From Gimesia algae (GTDB taxonomy: Bacteria > Planctomycetota > Planctomycetia > Planctomycetales > Planctomycetaceae): 64,000 nucleotides of DNA. The stretch covers positions 4,811,357 to 4,875,356 of the forward strand of contig NZ_CP036343.1 of NCBI RefSeq assembly GCF_007746795.1. Reading direction: 5' to 3'. The position numbers and the translations under genes were made by a program. Position 1 is the first letter of the stretch. Each line of letters starts with the position of its first letter. Below are positions 25,545 to 36,302 of this stretch, piece after piece. The notes under the pieces were generated by a model that saw only the letters and a list, made by a program, of their open reading frames with translations, searched no databases and was not told the DNA's origin.

Positions 25545-28238
25545 ATGGTAGAACAGACAGTTACAGGTGCAGTGCCTGGAGTCGATCCAGCGGAACTCGA
25601 AGAATGGTTTGAATCGCTGGATGACCTTATCATCCGGTACGGTAAAGAAAGAGTCAAAAATGTGCTGGCGATCCTGCAGGAACGCGCCTATCGTCAAGGA
25701 GTGACGATGCCTTTCACAGCCAACACACCTTACATCAATACCATTTCCGTCGATGAGCAGACTCCCTTTCCCGGGAACCGTGAGATTGAACGCCGCATCA
25801 AAAGTATCATCCGCTGGAATGCGATGGCCATGGTCGTTCGTGCCAACAAATATCATGACGGCATCGGCGGACACATTTCAACTTATGCTTCCGCAGCCAC
25901 ACTCTGGGAAGTGGGATTCAATCACTTTTTCCATTCCCGCACGGAAGACCACTCAGGCGATGTCGTCTACTTTCAGGGACATGCTTCTCCTGGTGTTTAC
26001 GCGCGTGCCTTTGTTGAAGGACGACTGACAGAAGAGAACCTGGAACGTTTCCGGCAGGAACTGCCCCGCGGTGGTGGACTCTCATCCTACCCGCACCCCT
26101 GGCTAATGCCTGAATTCTGGCAGTTCCCGACTGTCTCTATGGGTCTGGGCCCGATTATGTCCATTTACCATGCCCGCTTCCTGCGCTACCTGCATAACCG
26201 CGGTATCATGGATACCTCCAAATCCAAAGTCTGGTGTTTTGTCGGCGATGGTGAAACCGACGAACCCGAAACTCTGGGCGCCATTACGCTCGCTTCTCGC
26301 GAACACCTGGACAACCTGATCTTTGTCATCAACTGTAACCTGCAGCGTCTGGATGGACCCGTTCGAGGGAACGGCAAAATCATTCAGGAACTGGAAGCCG
26401 CCTTCCGTGGTGCCGGCTGGAACTGTATCAAAGTCGTCTGGGGAAGTGACTGGGATCCCCTGCTGGCGGAAGACGAAGATGGTCTCCTCGTAAAACGCAT
26501 GGGTGAAGTCATTGACGGACAGTACCAGAAATATGTCGTTGAACCAGGCTCCTACATCCGCGAGCACTTCTTCGGTGACAATCCCGAACTGGCTAAAATG
26601 GCAGAGCACCTGTCTGATGACCAGCTCAAACGTATGAAACGTGGGGGTCATGATCCAGAAAAAGTCTATGCCGCTTTCAACTCTGCTGTGAACCACACTG
26701 GTTCCCCCACCGTAATCCTGGCGAAAACCATCAAAGGCTACGGCCTGGGTGAAGCTGGCGAAGGCCGAAATATCGCACATAATGTGAAAAAAGCCAATGA
26801 AGAAGAACTACGTGACTTTCGATCTCGCTTCGGGATTCCCATCCGCGATGAAGACGTCAAGGATACCCCCTTCTATCGGCCGGATGAAAACAGTCCCGAA
26901 ATGCAGTACCTGCAGAAAAAACGGGAGGAACTAGGCGGCTATCTTCCCAAACGAACACCCACCGAAGAACGGCTGGAAACCCCAACTCTGGAATCGCTCG
27001 ATAAATTTCTGACGAGCATGGCAGGGAAAAAAGGTTCCACCACCGGTGCCTTCGGGATCCTGCTGGGCAACCTGTTAAGAGACAAAGTCATCGGCAAACG
27101 TATTGTCCCCATCATTCCTGACGAAGCCCGTACCTTCGGTATGGAAGGCCTCTTCAAACAATGTGGTATCTACGCCAGCCAGGGACAGTTATATGAGCCG
27201 GTCGACCGTGATCAGTTGATGTACTATAAAGAAGCAAAAGATGGTCAGATCCTGGAAGAAGGCATCAATGAAGCAGGAGCGATTTCCTCGTTCATCGCGG
27301 CAGGTACAGCCTACTCCAATCAGGGCGTCAACATGATTCCGTTCTACGTCTATTATTCCATGTTCGGCTTCCAGCGTGTGGGCGACCTGGTCTGGGCCGC
27401 TGCCGACTCGCGGACCAAAGGCTTCATGCTGGGCGGAACCTCTGGTAGAACCACTCTCAATGGAGAAGGTCTGCAGCATCAGGATGGACACAGTCACATT
27501 ATGGCTTCCACTGTCCCAACCCTGCTCGCCTATGATCCGGCCTACGCTTATGAGTTGGCTGTCATCATCCAGGATGGCCTGCGACGCATGTATCAGGAAG
27601 GCGAAGAGATCTTCTATTACCTCTCCGTCTACAATGAAAACTACGAAATGGCCCCCATGCCTGAAGGCGATCACGTCGTCGAAGGCATCATTAACGGGAT
27701 TTATAAATTCCGGGCCCAGGAAGTTGAAAAACCGGCTGTCTCGATGCGGCCACAACTGTTTGGCAGTGGTCCGATTCTGCGTGAAGTCCTGCGAGCCCAG
27801 GAAATTCTGGCGGAACAGTTTAACATTGCGACCGACGTCTGGAGTGTCACCAGCTATAACCAGTTGGCCCGTAATGTCAAAGACGTCGAACGGGAGAACC
27901 GGCTGCACCCTGATGCAGAGCCTCAGAAGTCCTATCTGGATACGATCTTTGAAGGTGTCACCGGGCCGTTCATCGCATCCAGTGATAACATCAAACTCGT
28001 TGCAGACCAGATCCGTGAAGACATCCCCGGAAATTACTGTGTACTGGGAACCGATGGTTTCGGTCGCAGTGAAACCCGTGAATCACTCAGACGTCATTTT
28101 GAAATTGATGCTGAAAATGTAGTCGTCGCCACGCTGGTCTCTTTAGCCGAAGAAGGTCAGTTCGATAAATCAAAGCTGCCTGCCATCATCAAGGAACTGG
28201 GAATCGATCCGGAAAAAGTGAATCCACGGCTCGCTTAA
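25545..28238 (+). CDS. aceE: Pyruvate dehydrogenase E1 component, homodimeric AceE type
   Basis: 897 residues from ATG 25545; an in-frame TTG 18 bases upstream is less likely. The homodimeric E1 family is identified by its length, the thiamine-diphosphate motif 'GDGETDEPETLGAI ... INCNLQ', and 'ARAFVEGRLTEENLERFRQE' and 'GTSGRTTLNGEGLQHQDG'. It decarboxylates pyruvate and transfers the acetyl group to the lipoyl arm of E2. First gene of aceE-aceF-lpdA, 55 bp before E2. The C-terminal 'VLGTDGFGRSETRESLRRHF' is typical of the family. Cytoplasmic, central carbon metabolism. Confidence 0.96.
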   Translation: MVEQTVTGAVPGVDPAELEEWFESLDDLIIRYGKERVKNVLAILQERAYRQGVTMPFTANTPYINTISVDEQTPFPGNREIERRIKSIIRWNAMAMVVRANKYHDGIGGHISTYASAATLWEVGFNHFFHSRTEDHSGDVVYFQGHASPGVYARAFVEGRLTEENLERFRQELPRGGGLSSYPHPWLMPEFWQFPTVSMGLGPIMSIYHARFLRYLHNRGIMDTSKSKVWCFVGDGETDEPETLGAITLASREHLDNLIFVINCNLQRLDGPVRGNGKIIQELEAAFRGAGWNCIKVVWGSDWDPLLAEDEDGLLVKRMGEVIDGQYQKYVVEPGSYIREHFFGDNPELAKMAEHLSDDQLKRMKRGGHDPEKVYAAFNSAVNHTGSPTVILAKTIKGYGLGEAGEGRNIAHNVKKANEEELRDFRSRFGIPIRDEDVKDTPFYRPDENSPEMQYLQKKREELGGYLPKRTPTEERLETPTLESLDKFLTSMAGKKGSTTGAFGILLGNLLRDKVIGKRIVPIIPDEARTFGMEGLFKQCGIYASQGQLYEPVDRDQLMYYKEAKDGQILEEGINEAGAISSFIAAGTAYSNQGVNMIPFYVYYSMFGFQRVGDLVWAAADSRTKGFMLGGTSGRTTLNGEGLQHQDGHSHIMASTVPTLLAYDPAYAYELAVIIQDGLRRMYQEGEEIFYYLSVYNENYEMAPMPEGDHVVEGIINGIYKFRAQEVEKPAVSMRPQLFGSGPILREVLRAQEILAEQFNIATDVWSVTSYNQLARNVKDVERENRLHPDAEPQKSYLDTIFEGVTGPFIASSDNIKLVADQIREDIPGNYCVLGTDGFGRSETRESLRRHFEIDAENVVVATLVSLAEEGQFDKSKLPAIIKELGIDPEKVNPRLA

Positions 28239-28293
28239 ATCCCATTACAACAGGTTTCATTGAAGCATTACCAAAAGAAGATAGAACACAACT

Positions 28294-29643
28294 ATGGCTA
28301 CTGAATTTAAACTTCCTGAAGTGAGTGAGGGTGTCGAGACAGCGGATGTCGGACAAATCTCTGTCGCGGTAGGCGATACAGTGGAACAGGGACAGGTTCT
28401 GATGGACATCGAAACCGATAAGGCGGTGGTCCAACTGGAATCGCCTTACTCAGGGACCATTGAAGAGCTCAAAGTTTCTGAAGGCGATTCGGTTTCGATT
28501 GGTGCCGTTTTACTGTTGATCAATGAATCCAACGGTGACGCATCCGCTCCTGCCAAAGAAGAAAAATCAGCAGAAACCAAGGCTGAAGAACCGGAAGCAG
28601 AAGAGCCAGAGACGGCGCAGAAAGAACAGTCCGTCGAGGAAGAATCGAAGAAAAAGCCCAAGCAGGAAAGCAAGTCGGCCTCCCAGCCGGCAACGGCTCC
28701 TGTGCGACCAGCGGATACAGACTCATCGAGTAATAAAGCACCTGTTCCCGCCGGACCTGCGACCCGCAAACTGGCACGTAAACTGGGCGTCGATCTGTAT
28801 CAGGTCACAGGCTCCGAACCCGGCGGTCGCGTTACTCAGGAAGACGTGGAAAATTACGTCAAAAACCTGATTGCCAATGGTGGACCTTCCAGCGGCGGCG
28901 GTGGTATCGCCGTACCTCCTCTGCCGGACTTCACCCAGTTTGGAGAAATCGAACGTAAGAAACTCAACAAACTGTCGCGTGTCTCCGCCAAAAACCTCAG
29001 CCTGTCCTGGCAGGTCATTCCGCATGTCACTCAACACGACCTGGCGGACATCACTGACCTGGAAACAGCGCGCAAGCTGTTCATCTCCAAGCCCAATTAT
29101 TCGGGGCCCAAGGTGACCATGACCGCTCTGGCCATGAAAGCGATTGCCATCGCGTTGCACGAATACCCGAGCTTTAACTCCAGCTTCGATTCGCAGACCG
29201 ATGAAATTGTCTTCAAAAACTACATCAACATCGGTGTCGCCGTTGATACTGAAAATGGACTGGTTGTTCCTGTCGTGAAAGATGTTGACAAGAAAAATAT
29301 CATCACCATTGCCAACGAAATGAATGCACTGGCTATCAAAGCGCGCGATCGCAGACTGGAAATGAATGACATGCAGGGCGGGACTTTCACCATCACCAAC
29401 CTGGGTGGACTCGGTGGGACGTCCTTTACGCCAATCGTCAATCATCCTGAAGTCGCCATCCTTGGTATGTCACGCTCGCGACATGAATTCCAACTGTTGA
29501 ATGACAGTCCTGTTCCCCGCCTGATGCTGCCTTTGTCGTTGTCCTACGATCACCGGGTCATCAACGGTGCGGACGCTGCTCGATTCATTGTACGTCTTTC
29601 CAGTTTGCTCTCTGATCCGTTCAATCTGCTGGTTGACTGCTGA
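28294..29643 (+). CDS. aceF: Dihydrolipoamide acetyltransferase, pyruvate dehydrogenase E2
   Basis: 449 residues. A single lipoyl domain (3-77) carries the modified Lys43 in 'ETDKAVVQ'. A linker of Glu/Lys/Ala/Pro (80-150) leads to the peripheral-subunit binding domain (152-189, 'PAGPATRKLARKLGVDLYQV'), then a catalytic domain with 'SYDHRVINGADAARF', whose His-Arg ... Asp is the acyltransferase active site. It transfers acetyl from E1 to CoA and forms the complex core. E. coli AceF has three lipoyl domains, so this is the short form. 47 bp before lpdA. Confidence 0.95.
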   Translation: MATEFKLPEVSEGVETADVGQISVAVGDTVEQGQVLMDIETDKAVVQLESPYSGTIEELKVSEGDSVSIGAVLLLINESNGDASAPAKEEKSAETKAEEPEAEEPETAQKEQSVEEESKKKPKQESKSASQPATAPVRPADTDSSSNKAPVPAGPATRKLARKLGVDLYQVTGSEPGGRVTQEDVENYVKNLIANGGPSSGGGGIAVPPLPDFTQFGEIERKKLNKLSRVSAKNLSLSWQVIPHVTQHDLADITDLETARKLFISKPNYSGPKVTMTALAMKAIAIALHEYPSFNSSFDSQTDEIVFKNYINIGVAVDTENGLVVPVVKDVDKKNIITIANEMNALAIKARDRRLEMNDMQGGTFTITNLGGLGGTSFTPIVNHPEVAILGMSRSRHEFQLLNDSPVPRLMLPLSLSYDHRVINGADAARFIVRLSSLLSDPFNLLVDC

Positions 29644-29690
29644 GATCGTTATCTACATTGAAGTAATACAATTAAAGGTTTATCGATATT

Positions 29691-31118
29691 ATGTCTGGAT
29701 CAGCTACCAGAGAAACGGATATTGTTGTCATCGGCGGTGGCCCCGGCGGTTATCCGGCAGCATTTGAAGCTGCCGACAAAGGCTACAAAGTCATTATGGT
29801 CAATGATGACGTTGCCCCCGGTGGTGTCTGTCTGAATCGGGGTTGTATTCCTTCCAAAGCACTGCTGCACGTTGCAAAACTGATCAATGAAACCAAAGAA
29901 TCCGCCGAATGGGGCATCTCCTTCCAGAAACCAGAGATCAATCTCGATCAGCTGCGGGATTTCAAAAACAGGGTTGTCACACAGTTGACCGGCGGTATCG
30001 GACAACTGGCCGGCGCCCGCAATGTGGAAATCCTCAAAGGCTTCGGAAGGTTCAAGGATGCCAACTCGGTCGAAGTCTCAAAACAGGATGGCACCAAAGA
30101 AACCATTCAATTCAAATACGCGATTGTGGCCACCGGTTCCTCACCGGCAGTCCCTCCGGTCTTCGATCTGGATGATGATCGGATCATGGATTCCACCGGG
30201 GCACTGGAACTGGCCGACATTCCTAAAAAACTGCTCGTTGTTGGCGGCGGTTACATTGGTCTGGAAATGGGTAGTGTCTATGCCGCTCTGGGTTCGGAAG
30301 TGACTGTGGTAGAAATGACAGGCGGACTGCTTCCCGGTGCCGACCGCGATCTGGTTCGACCGCTGCAGAAACGACTTACCGAAAGCTTTGCCGCAATTCA
30401 CCTGAATACCAAAGTTGAAAAGCTGACTCCCGCCGACAAGGGAATCACTGCCGACTTGAGCGGTGAAGGAGTCGAACCACAACAGGTCTTTGATCGTGTG
30501 CTGATTTCGATTGGTCGTCGTCCAAACAACAAAGGCATCGGCCTCGAAAACACAAAACTGGAACTCGACGAACGCGGTTTTATCAAACACGACGCGCAAC
30601 AGAGAACTGCCGAGACTCACATCTATGCGATTGGTGATATCGCCGGCGAACCAATGCTGGCACATAAGGCAACCCGGGAAGCCAAAGTCGCCATCGAAAG
30701 TATTGCTGGTGAATTCGGCGAGTTTGATAATATCGCCATTCCAGCGGTCGTTTTTACCGATCCGGAAATCGCCTGGTGTGGAGTTACCGAACTGGAAGCC
30801 AAAGACCAGGGACTGGATGTAGAAATCACCCGCTTCCCCTGGGCCGCTTCAGGGCGAGCTCAGACTCTGGGCCGTACGGAAGGCATGACTAAAATGATCT
30901 TCGATAAAAAAACCGGACGTGTACTTGGTGTCGGGATCGTCGGACCGGGTGCCGGTGAGCTGATTGCCGAAGGCGTCCTGGCAGTCGAGATGGGAGCCGT
31001 CGCAGAAGACGTCGCCGAAAGTATTCACGCACATCCCACGCTGTCTGAGACCTTAATGGAAGCAGCAGAAAGCTTCAGCGGTCAGGCGACACACATGTAT
31101 AAACCCAAGCGAAAATAA
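29691..31118 (+). CDS. lpdA: Dihydrolipoyl dehydrogenase, E3
   Basis: 475 residues. FAD-binding '[18 protein letters not shown]' (10-27), the redox-active disulfide Cys47/Cys52 in '[16 protein letters not shown]', the NAD-binding '[20 protein letters not shown]', FAD motif '[17 protein letters not shown]' and C-terminal catalytic '[16 protein letters not shown]' with the His-Glu pair. It reoxidises dihydrolipoamide with NAD+. Third gene of the operon; it may also serve other 2-oxo acid complexes, as none is seen nearby. Confidence 0.96.
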   Translation: MSGSATRETDIVVIGGGPGGYPAAFEAADKGYKVIMVNDDVAPGGVCLNRGCIPSKALLHVAKLINETKESAEWGISFQKPEINLDQLRDFKNRVVTQLTGGIGQLAGARNVEILKGFGRFKDANSVEVSKQDGTKETIQFKYAIVATGSSPAVPPVFDLDDDRIMDSTGALELADIPKKLLVVGGGYIGLEMGSVYAALGSEVTVVEMTGGLLPGADRDLVRPLQKRLTESFAAIHLNTKVEKLTPADKGITADLSGEGVEPQQVFDRVLISIGRRPNNKGIGLENTKLELDERGFIKHDAQQRTAETHIYAIGDIAGEPMLAHKATREAKVAIESIAGEFGEFDNIAIPAVVFTDPEIAWCGVTELEAKDQGLDVEITRFPWAASGRAQTLGRTEGMTKMIFDKKTGRVLGVGIVGPGAGELIAEGVLAVEMGAVAEDVAESIHAHPTLSETLMEAAESFSGQATHMYKPKRK

Positions 31119-31197
31119 CCGGGGTTCCGACCTGCAGTTGATTCAGACTGGAGCCGGGCTCGTTAAACACAGGGATCAGTATCAAAGGCGTTGTTGA

Positions 31198-32280
31198 ATG
31201 CGATTTCATAAACGATCAACGACCCCTTCTTACTTTAGTCGTCGTGATCAGATCCGGCTGTTTCGACTGGTTGCCGCTCTGGGTGTCATTTTTCTCGCGA
31301 TGCTTTACGCTTCACGCGAAGAAAACTGGTACTGGCTCACGGGACGCCCTGCAGGTGATCCTGCCCGACAACAGGCCAAAGAAGCTCCTCGCGAAATAGA
31401 CTTCAATGTCAGGGAAGAACCAAAACTCAATCCGGATGAATTTCGTTCAGAGCCAGCGCCTGAAATCAAAGTACCTGAGCAGGTCATCTCCCAGCTGGAA
31501 AGTGGTGAATTTGATGTGCGTATTGATCCGCGACTTCTGAATCCGGTCTCTGACAGTACCCTGGGTATCAAATCTCATGAAGCGAACGCTCTGTATTATC
31601 TGCTCGCCAAAGCGGCTGCCATCCCGCAGAATGTCCTGGAACAGTCGGCAGAACCGGCGCCGCCTTTTGTCGTCGTTATGACAGAATCTCCCAAATACCG
31701 GGGGACACTCATGAAAGTCAAAGGGCAGCTGAAACGGCTCAAAGCTCTACCAGTTGAAGAAAACAAGTATGGAGTGCAATCCATTTACGAAGGCTGGTTT
31801 TTCTCCAAAGATTCCGGCACGCATCCCTGGCGAGTGATTTGTACGCAACTCCCGCCGGGGATTCCCATGGGTGATAACCTTAGCGACATGCCTGAGGTCC
31901 AGATCACTGGATATTACTTTAAAAAATACGGCTATGCATCAGCGGCCGGAAAGCTCCAGACAGCACCGCTGCTGATTGCCCGCCAGATCCGCTGGTTCCC
32001 ACAGACGAAGCAGACTGCCCCCTCTTCCTCAGGAGCGGTCAAATATATTGTCAGTCTGTTTCTGGTCATCAGTATTGCGCTGGCCTTCCTGATCTGGAAA
32101 TTCATGGTCAGCGATCAGAATTTTTCCCGCAGTCGAACCGCAAAACTGATGCAACGCCCTGACATGTCCATGGAAAGTCTGAATGACATTGAAACCGTGG
32201 ACATCAATGATGTGCTCAAGCAAATGGGTCAGCAGAAACAAAATCCACCCGGCTCAGATCAGTCTGACCAGCAGAAATAG
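31198..32280 (+). CDS. Bitopic membrane protein of unknown function
   Basis: 360 residues. One hydrophobic helix near the N-terminus (about 23-41, 'LFRLVAALGVIFLAMLYAS') and one near the C-terminus (about 282-302, 'YIVSLFLVISIALAFLIWKF') frame a soluble, probably extracytoplasmic domain of about 240 residues. That domain contains 'YRGTLMKVKGQLKRLKALPV' and strand-rich stretches reminiscent of an OB-like fold, but I cannot assign a family. The last 60 residues are cytoplasmic and polar. 79 bp after lpdA in the same direction; could be read through from the operon, with no terminator visible. Confidence 0.75.
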   Translation: MRFHKRSTTPSYFSRRDQIRLFRLVAALGVIFLAMLYASREENWYWLTGRPAGDPARQQAKEAPREIDFNVREEPKLNPDEFRSEPAPEIKVPEQVISQLESGEFDVRIDPRLLNPVSDSTLGIKSHEANALYYLLAKAAAIPQNVLEQSAEPAPPFVVVMTESPKYRGTLMKVKGQLKRLKALPVEENKYGVQSIYEGWFFSKDSGTHPWRVICTQLPPGIPMGDNLSDMPEVQITGYYFKKYGYASAAGKLQTAPLLIARQIRWFPQTKQTAPSSSGAVKYIVSLFLVISIALAFLIWKFMVSDQNFSRSRTAKLMQRPDMSMESLNDIETVDINDVLKQMGQQKQNPPGSDQSDQQK

Positions 32281-32293
32281 ACCAGATATCCGG

Positions 32294-33661
32294 TCAGGCA
32301 ACCTGCATCTGAATCGCTTCATCAATTGCGGCAAACACCGTATCACACAGCTGCTCAATCAGCTCAGTAGGCATTCCCGGAGCCGGCATGAGAATCATCA
32401 CATCACCCAGCGGACGCACAATCACGCCGTTCTTTCTGGCAGCCAGGGTCACCTGATGCCCCATGCGTTGTTCTGCAGGAAACGCCGATCTGGTTTCGCG
32501 ATTCGCGACCAGTTCAATCCCCACCATCAATCCTTTGTGACGAATTTCTCCCACATGCGGATGATCCTCAAGCTCAGATAGACGCTTCGCCAGAACTTCA
32601 GAAGTCTCACGGATATGATCCAGCGTTCTGTTTTCATCGAATAACTTCAATGTGGCCAGAGCCGCAGCACACGCGAGGGAGTTCCCGGTATAAGTGTGCC
32701 CATGATAGAATGCATTATAGTCTGTATGTGCTCCTTCGAAGGCAGCAGCAATTTCTTCGGTCGCCATCGTCACTGCTAACGGTAAATAACCACCGGTAAT
32801 TCCTTTCGCCAGACACAGAAAATCGGGAGTGACCCCTTCCTGTTCACAGGCAAACATCGTCCCGGTCCGCCCCAGTCCCACGGCCACTTCATCGGCAATC
32901 AATGGAATTCCATACTGGCTCGTCAGCTCCCGCACCCGTTTCAGATATCCAGGCGGATGCATCAACATCCCCGCGGCTCCCTGTACCAGCGGTTCAATTA
33001 CAAACGCTGCCAGCCGCTGATGATGCTCTGCAAGTAATCGCTCCAGTTCAGCAAAGCAGAATTCAAGGTAACTCTCTTCAGTGTATCCCTCTGGGCGATG
33101 ATAGGTAGTAGGACATGGAATCTGGACCGATTCAAACAGCAGCTTGCCGAAGATCTGATGAAAAATCGAAATCCCGCCGACACTGACCGAACCGATCGTA
33201 TCGCCGTGATACGCGTGCTGCATACACGCAAACAGATCGCGGGGCTGCGATTCAACAGGTGTCTTCTGTGAGTGATATTGAAACGCCATTTTCAACGCGA
33301 TTTCCACTGCTGTCGAACCGCTGTCCGAATAAAAGACTTTGGTCAAGTCAGCGGGCGTCCGTTTCACCAGTTCATCCGCCAGTTCAATCGAGGGTACACT
33401 CGCCAGCCCGAGTAGCGTCGAATGCGCGATTCGGTCCAGTTGATCGCGGATCGCCTGATCCAGTTCAGGTACACGGTGACCATGGACATTGCACCATAGC
33501 GAGGAAACGCCATCCAGATACGAACGCCCCTCGGTATCGATCAGAAAGAAGCCATCGCCCGATTCGATGATCGGAACATTCTCAGCACGATGCCCCTGCA
33601 TCTGGGTAAAGGGATGCCAGACATGATCATTATCGATGTTACGTAACTCGTCAGGCTGCAT
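32294..33661 (-). CDS. bioA: Adenosylmethionine-8-amino-7-oxononanoate aminotransferase
   Basis: 455 residues of class III PLP aminotransferase. Motifs: N-terminal '[15 protein letters not shown]' typical of BioA, '[20 protein letters not shown]', '[20 protein letters not shown]' and '[15 protein letters not shown]' with the PLP lysine, then '[20 protein letters not shown]'. BioA makes 7,8-diaminononanoate from KAPA and S-adenosylmethionine in biotin synthesis. No other bio genes are near. 102 bp from mdh, which ends with its own terminator upstream. Confidence 0.93.
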   Translation of the reverse strand: MQPDELRNIDNDHVWHPFTQMQGHRAENVPIIESGDGFFLIDTEGRSYLDGVSSLWCNVHGHRVPELDQAIRDQLDRIAHSTLLGLASVPSIELADELVKRTPADLTKVFYSDSGSTAVEIALKMAFQYHSQKTPVESQPRDLFACMQHAYHGDTIGSVSVGGISIFHQIFGKLLFESVQIPCPTTYHRPEGYTEESYLEFCFAELERLLAEHHQRLAAFVIEPLVQGAAGMLMHPPGYLKRVRELTSQYGIPLIADEVAVGLGRTGTMFACEQEGVTPDFLCLAKGITGGYLPLAVTMATEEIAAAFEGAHTDYNAFYHGHTYTGNSLACAAALATLKLFDENRTLDHIRETSEVLAKRLSELEDHPHVGEIRHKGLMVGIELVANRETRSAFPAEQRMGHQVTLAARKNGVIVRPLGDVMILMPAPGMPTELIEQLCDTVFAAIDEAIQMQVA

Positions 33662-33694
33662 TGTTCTACTCGGTTCTGATTCGTGCGCAGTAAT

Positions 33695-33737
33695 TAAAAA
33701 CAGAAAGAGCCACGTCGATGGAGCGTGACTCTTTCAC
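33695..33737 (-). terminator. Rho-independent terminator of mdh
   Basis: Read on the minus strand: AAAGAGTCACG, a 9-base loop, CGTGGCTCTTT, then CTGTTTTT. The 11-bp stem has one G-U pair. It starts about 28 bases after the mdh stop and separates mdh from bioA. Confidence 0.88.
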
Positions 33738-33762
33738 TGATACTTCAAAACTTGAAATGGGA

Positions 33763-34755
33763 CTAACCAGGCAGCAGGTCGCGAACGACATCGCGTTCAT
33801 CCCGCAGTTCCTGTAAAGTCGCTTCAAACTTGGCCTGAGCAAAATCGTCATGCTCCTGACCTTCGACGATTTTCCAGGTAGTGCCATCACTGGTCAGTGG
33901 GTAACCACAGATCAAGCCTTCATCAACTCCGTAACTGCCATCGCTGCAGACAGCAGCTGAGAAGCTTTCACCCAGCGGAGTCGGTGTGATAATACTCTTA
34001 ATCGTACCCAAGGCGGCATTCGCTGCCGAGGCGGCGCTGGAAGCACCACGTGCCTGAATGACGGCGGCACCACGTTTCTGCACGGTTTCGATGAATTCGC
34101 CACGTAACCAGTCATGATCTTCAATGATTTCAGGAACTGGATTGCCGTGGATTGTTGCATGATAAAAATCAGGGAACTGGGTGGCTGAGTGATTTCCCCA
34201 GATGTTCATGTTCTTGACTGCAGAAACAGGCTGCCCTGCCTTCTTGGCGATCTGTGTCATGGCACGATTCTGATCGAGACGGGTCATGGCGTACCAGCGA
34301 TCGCGGGGAACTTTGGGAGCATTGCTCATTGCGATCAGGCAGTTGGTGTTACAGGGATTACCGACGACCAGAACCCGCACATCGTCAGCGGCAGCCGCTT
34401 CAATTGCTTTTCCGGTGCTGGTGAAAATCGGGCCGTTAATCCGGATCAGGTCACCACGTTCCATGCCGGCTTTACGGGGAATACTTCCGACACATACGAC
34501 AAAGTTACAATCCGCAAATGCGTCTTCCAGATGGTCGCTGTCTGCTTTGACGACACCTGCCAGAGTTGGGAAGGCGCAGTCTTCAAGTTCCATCTCAACC
34601 CCATCCAACGCTGACAGCATCGGAGGGATTTCCACAAGATGCAGAATGACGGGCTGATCAGGGCCAAATATTTCCCCGGAAGCCAGACGGAACAGCATAG
34701 CATAGCCAATCTGGCCAGCTGCCCCGGTTACCGCAACTCGAATCGGATGAGTCAT
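33763..34755 (-). CDS. mdh: Malate dehydrogenase
   Basis: 330 residues from ATG 34755 ([20 protein letters not shown]), with GGAG about 10 bases upstream; a longer form from 34776 adds 7 residues with no support. The N-terminal '[13 protein letters not shown]' Rossmann loop, '[16 protein letters not shown]', '[19 protein letters not shown]', '[14 protein letters not shown]' and the active-site '[15 protein letters not shown]' identify the NAD-dependent malate dehydrogenase of the type seen in actinobacteria, Thermus and chloroplasts. It interconverts malate and oxaloacetate in the citric acid cycle. Monocistronic, closed by a terminator. Confidence 0.95.
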   Translation of the reverse strand: MTHPIRVAVTGAAGQIGYAMLFRLASGEIFGPDQPVILHLVEIPPMLSALDGVEMELEDCAFPTLAGVVKADSDHLEDAFADCNFVVCVGSIPRKAGMERGDLIRINGPIFTSTGKAIEAAAADDVRVLVVGNPCNTNCLIAMSNAPKVPRDRWYAMTRLDQNRAMTQIAKKAGQPVSAVKNMNIWGNHSATQFPDFYHATIHGNPVPEIIEDHDWLRGEFIETVQKRGAAVIQARGASSAASAANAALGTIKSIITPTPLGESFSAAVCSDGSYGVDEGLICGYPLTSDGTTWKIVEGQEHDDFAQAKFEATLQELRDERDVVRDLLPG

Positions 34756-34988
34756 CTCTAAAGCACTCCTTAACATTGAATATTACCAGTGTACCTGTCC
34801 CTGAACACAGGTCAGGATTAATGCGGAATCTTACGTTTTTTTACCTCCCTGCAGACAGATCGGCAACCGCTGTGAGGCATCTGTTTCTAATTTCTGGAGA
34901 CTACTGCGCATTGCCCGTGATTACAGGTCAGAAACTTGAATAAATCCAGAGATTCCGGCAAATCTCACTCAAGCAGACAACATGGTCA

Positions 34989-36164
34989 TCACTGATTGAA
35001 CAGTACGGTTCCACCAATAGCTACTACAGCCGCGGCCAGTGATGCAAACATGATTTTCACCCAGCTGTAAGGACGCTCCCCATTCACTTCGCCGGTCGCT
35101 GCGTTCACGGCGACTTGATACAGCGTATCCTTATATTTGTAGCTCATCAGCCATAAAGGCAACAGCAGGTGCTTGTAGGTAATTGCATCGTAATGACTCT
35201 CGACCGAATCAACCCGCTGGGTATCGCCGCCGATCCGGCTGCAGACTTCGGAATAGAGGGCTGCATCGATCCGCTCTTTTCCCAGCACGAACCCGTCATC
35301 CAGTTCGATCTCATAAGTTCGCGCAGTAAAGCCCGCTAGATAAGCATGCTTAAACGGAACCATCAGATGCAATGGAAACGGTTCCAGTTCCCGTATCAAC
35401 TGGCGAGGCAAGCCGTGTGAAGCCAGAATGATCACATCATCGAAGAAACGTTGAAAGGCACCCGAAGCAGGATACCACCGTGTGCGTCTTTCCTGGCGAC
35501 GATTCTTCCCGCTCCCCACGGTGACATAATAATACTCACCCCGCTGCCCGGAATAGCGGGTACTGGTCATCGAATCGTAAGTGAAATAAGGCATATAAAC
35601 GCCGTGAAATTTTCCTTCGACTCCCTTCTCCACAAACTCATTCGGCGCAAACCACAGCGACTTAACCCAGGCTTTTAACTGCTGCCGCGCGACAGGCTCC
35701 TCAATCAGAAATGGCAACACCGCATCTACGGGGACCCGCTTCTCAGACGTATGCGCATGCTCCAGTTGAATGGGAGACGCACAGTACGGGCACTCGGAAC
35801 TGGTGACTGAATCCACAAACAGCAGCGTGGCACCACAACTCTCGCAGCGCACTTCCTGTTCCCGCTCATCACCTTCCTGATCCGGGTGCTCTCGTAGTTC
35901 TCGCAGGTGTGACAGCATGGCGTGGATGTCCTGCTCTTCTATTTCCCGGTTCGGGTCGATACCGATCTCTTTTTGATATCCACAATGTCCACAGCGGAGC
36001 TTCTGTGTTTTAATGTTGAAGACCAGATCGGCGCCACAGCTTTCACAGGGAAAAATGCGACCATTTTCATCGTCAATCCGTTCGCCCCCTCGATCAAATG
36101 AGTCTTCCAGAAAGATCGGCTCATCGGCATCATGCGGAGGTAAAGGCGGTGGTTGTTGACTCAT
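34989..36164 (-). CDS. Zinc-ribbon protein with C-terminal membrane anchor
   Basis: 391 residues. Two Cys4 zinc ribbons: 'CESCGADLVF ... LRCGHCGYQ' (about 40-62) and 'CESCGATLLF ... SECPYCASP' (about 107-131). Between residues 170 and 355 is a conserved Tyr/Trp-rich region ('FHGVYMPYFTYDSMTSTRYS', 'LLLPLWLMSYKYKDTLYQV'), then one hydrophobic helix at the extreme C-terminus ('IMFASLAAAVVAIGGTVLF'). Proteins of this build are sometimes annotated as PriA-like zinc ribbon proteins, but no helicase domain is present. The function is unknown; tail-anchored topology is inferred. 138 bp after truA on the same strand. Confidence 0.82.
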   Translation of the reverse strand: MSQQPPPLPPHDADEPIFLEDSFDRGGERIDDENGRIFPCESCGADLVFNIKTQKLRCGHCGYQKEIGIDPNREIEEQDIHAMLSHLRELREHPDQEGDEREQEVRCESCGATLLFVDSVTSSECPYCASPIQLEHAHTSEKRVPVDAVLPFLIEEPVARQQLKAWVKSLWFAPNEFVEKGVEGKFHGVYMPYFTYDSMTSTRYSGQRGEYYYVTVGSGKNRRQERRTRWYPASGAFQRFFDDVIILASHGLPRQLIRELEPFPLHLMVPFKHAYLAGFTARTYEIELDDGFVLGKERIDAALYSEVCSRIGGDTQRVDSVESHYDAITYKHLLLPLWLMSYKYKDTLYQVAVNAATGEVNGERPYSWVKIMFASLAAAVVAIGGTVLFNQ

Positions 36165-36302
36165 CTTTCACTTTCCGGATTGAAGGTCACGAGCCCTTCA
36201 ATCTCTCTGAATCCGAATGGAATTACTCCCGGTCCCTTAAGTACACTCGACTTACAGTAAACGTAATTTTTGCCGCATTGGATCAAACTTAATTTGCAGA
36301 AT

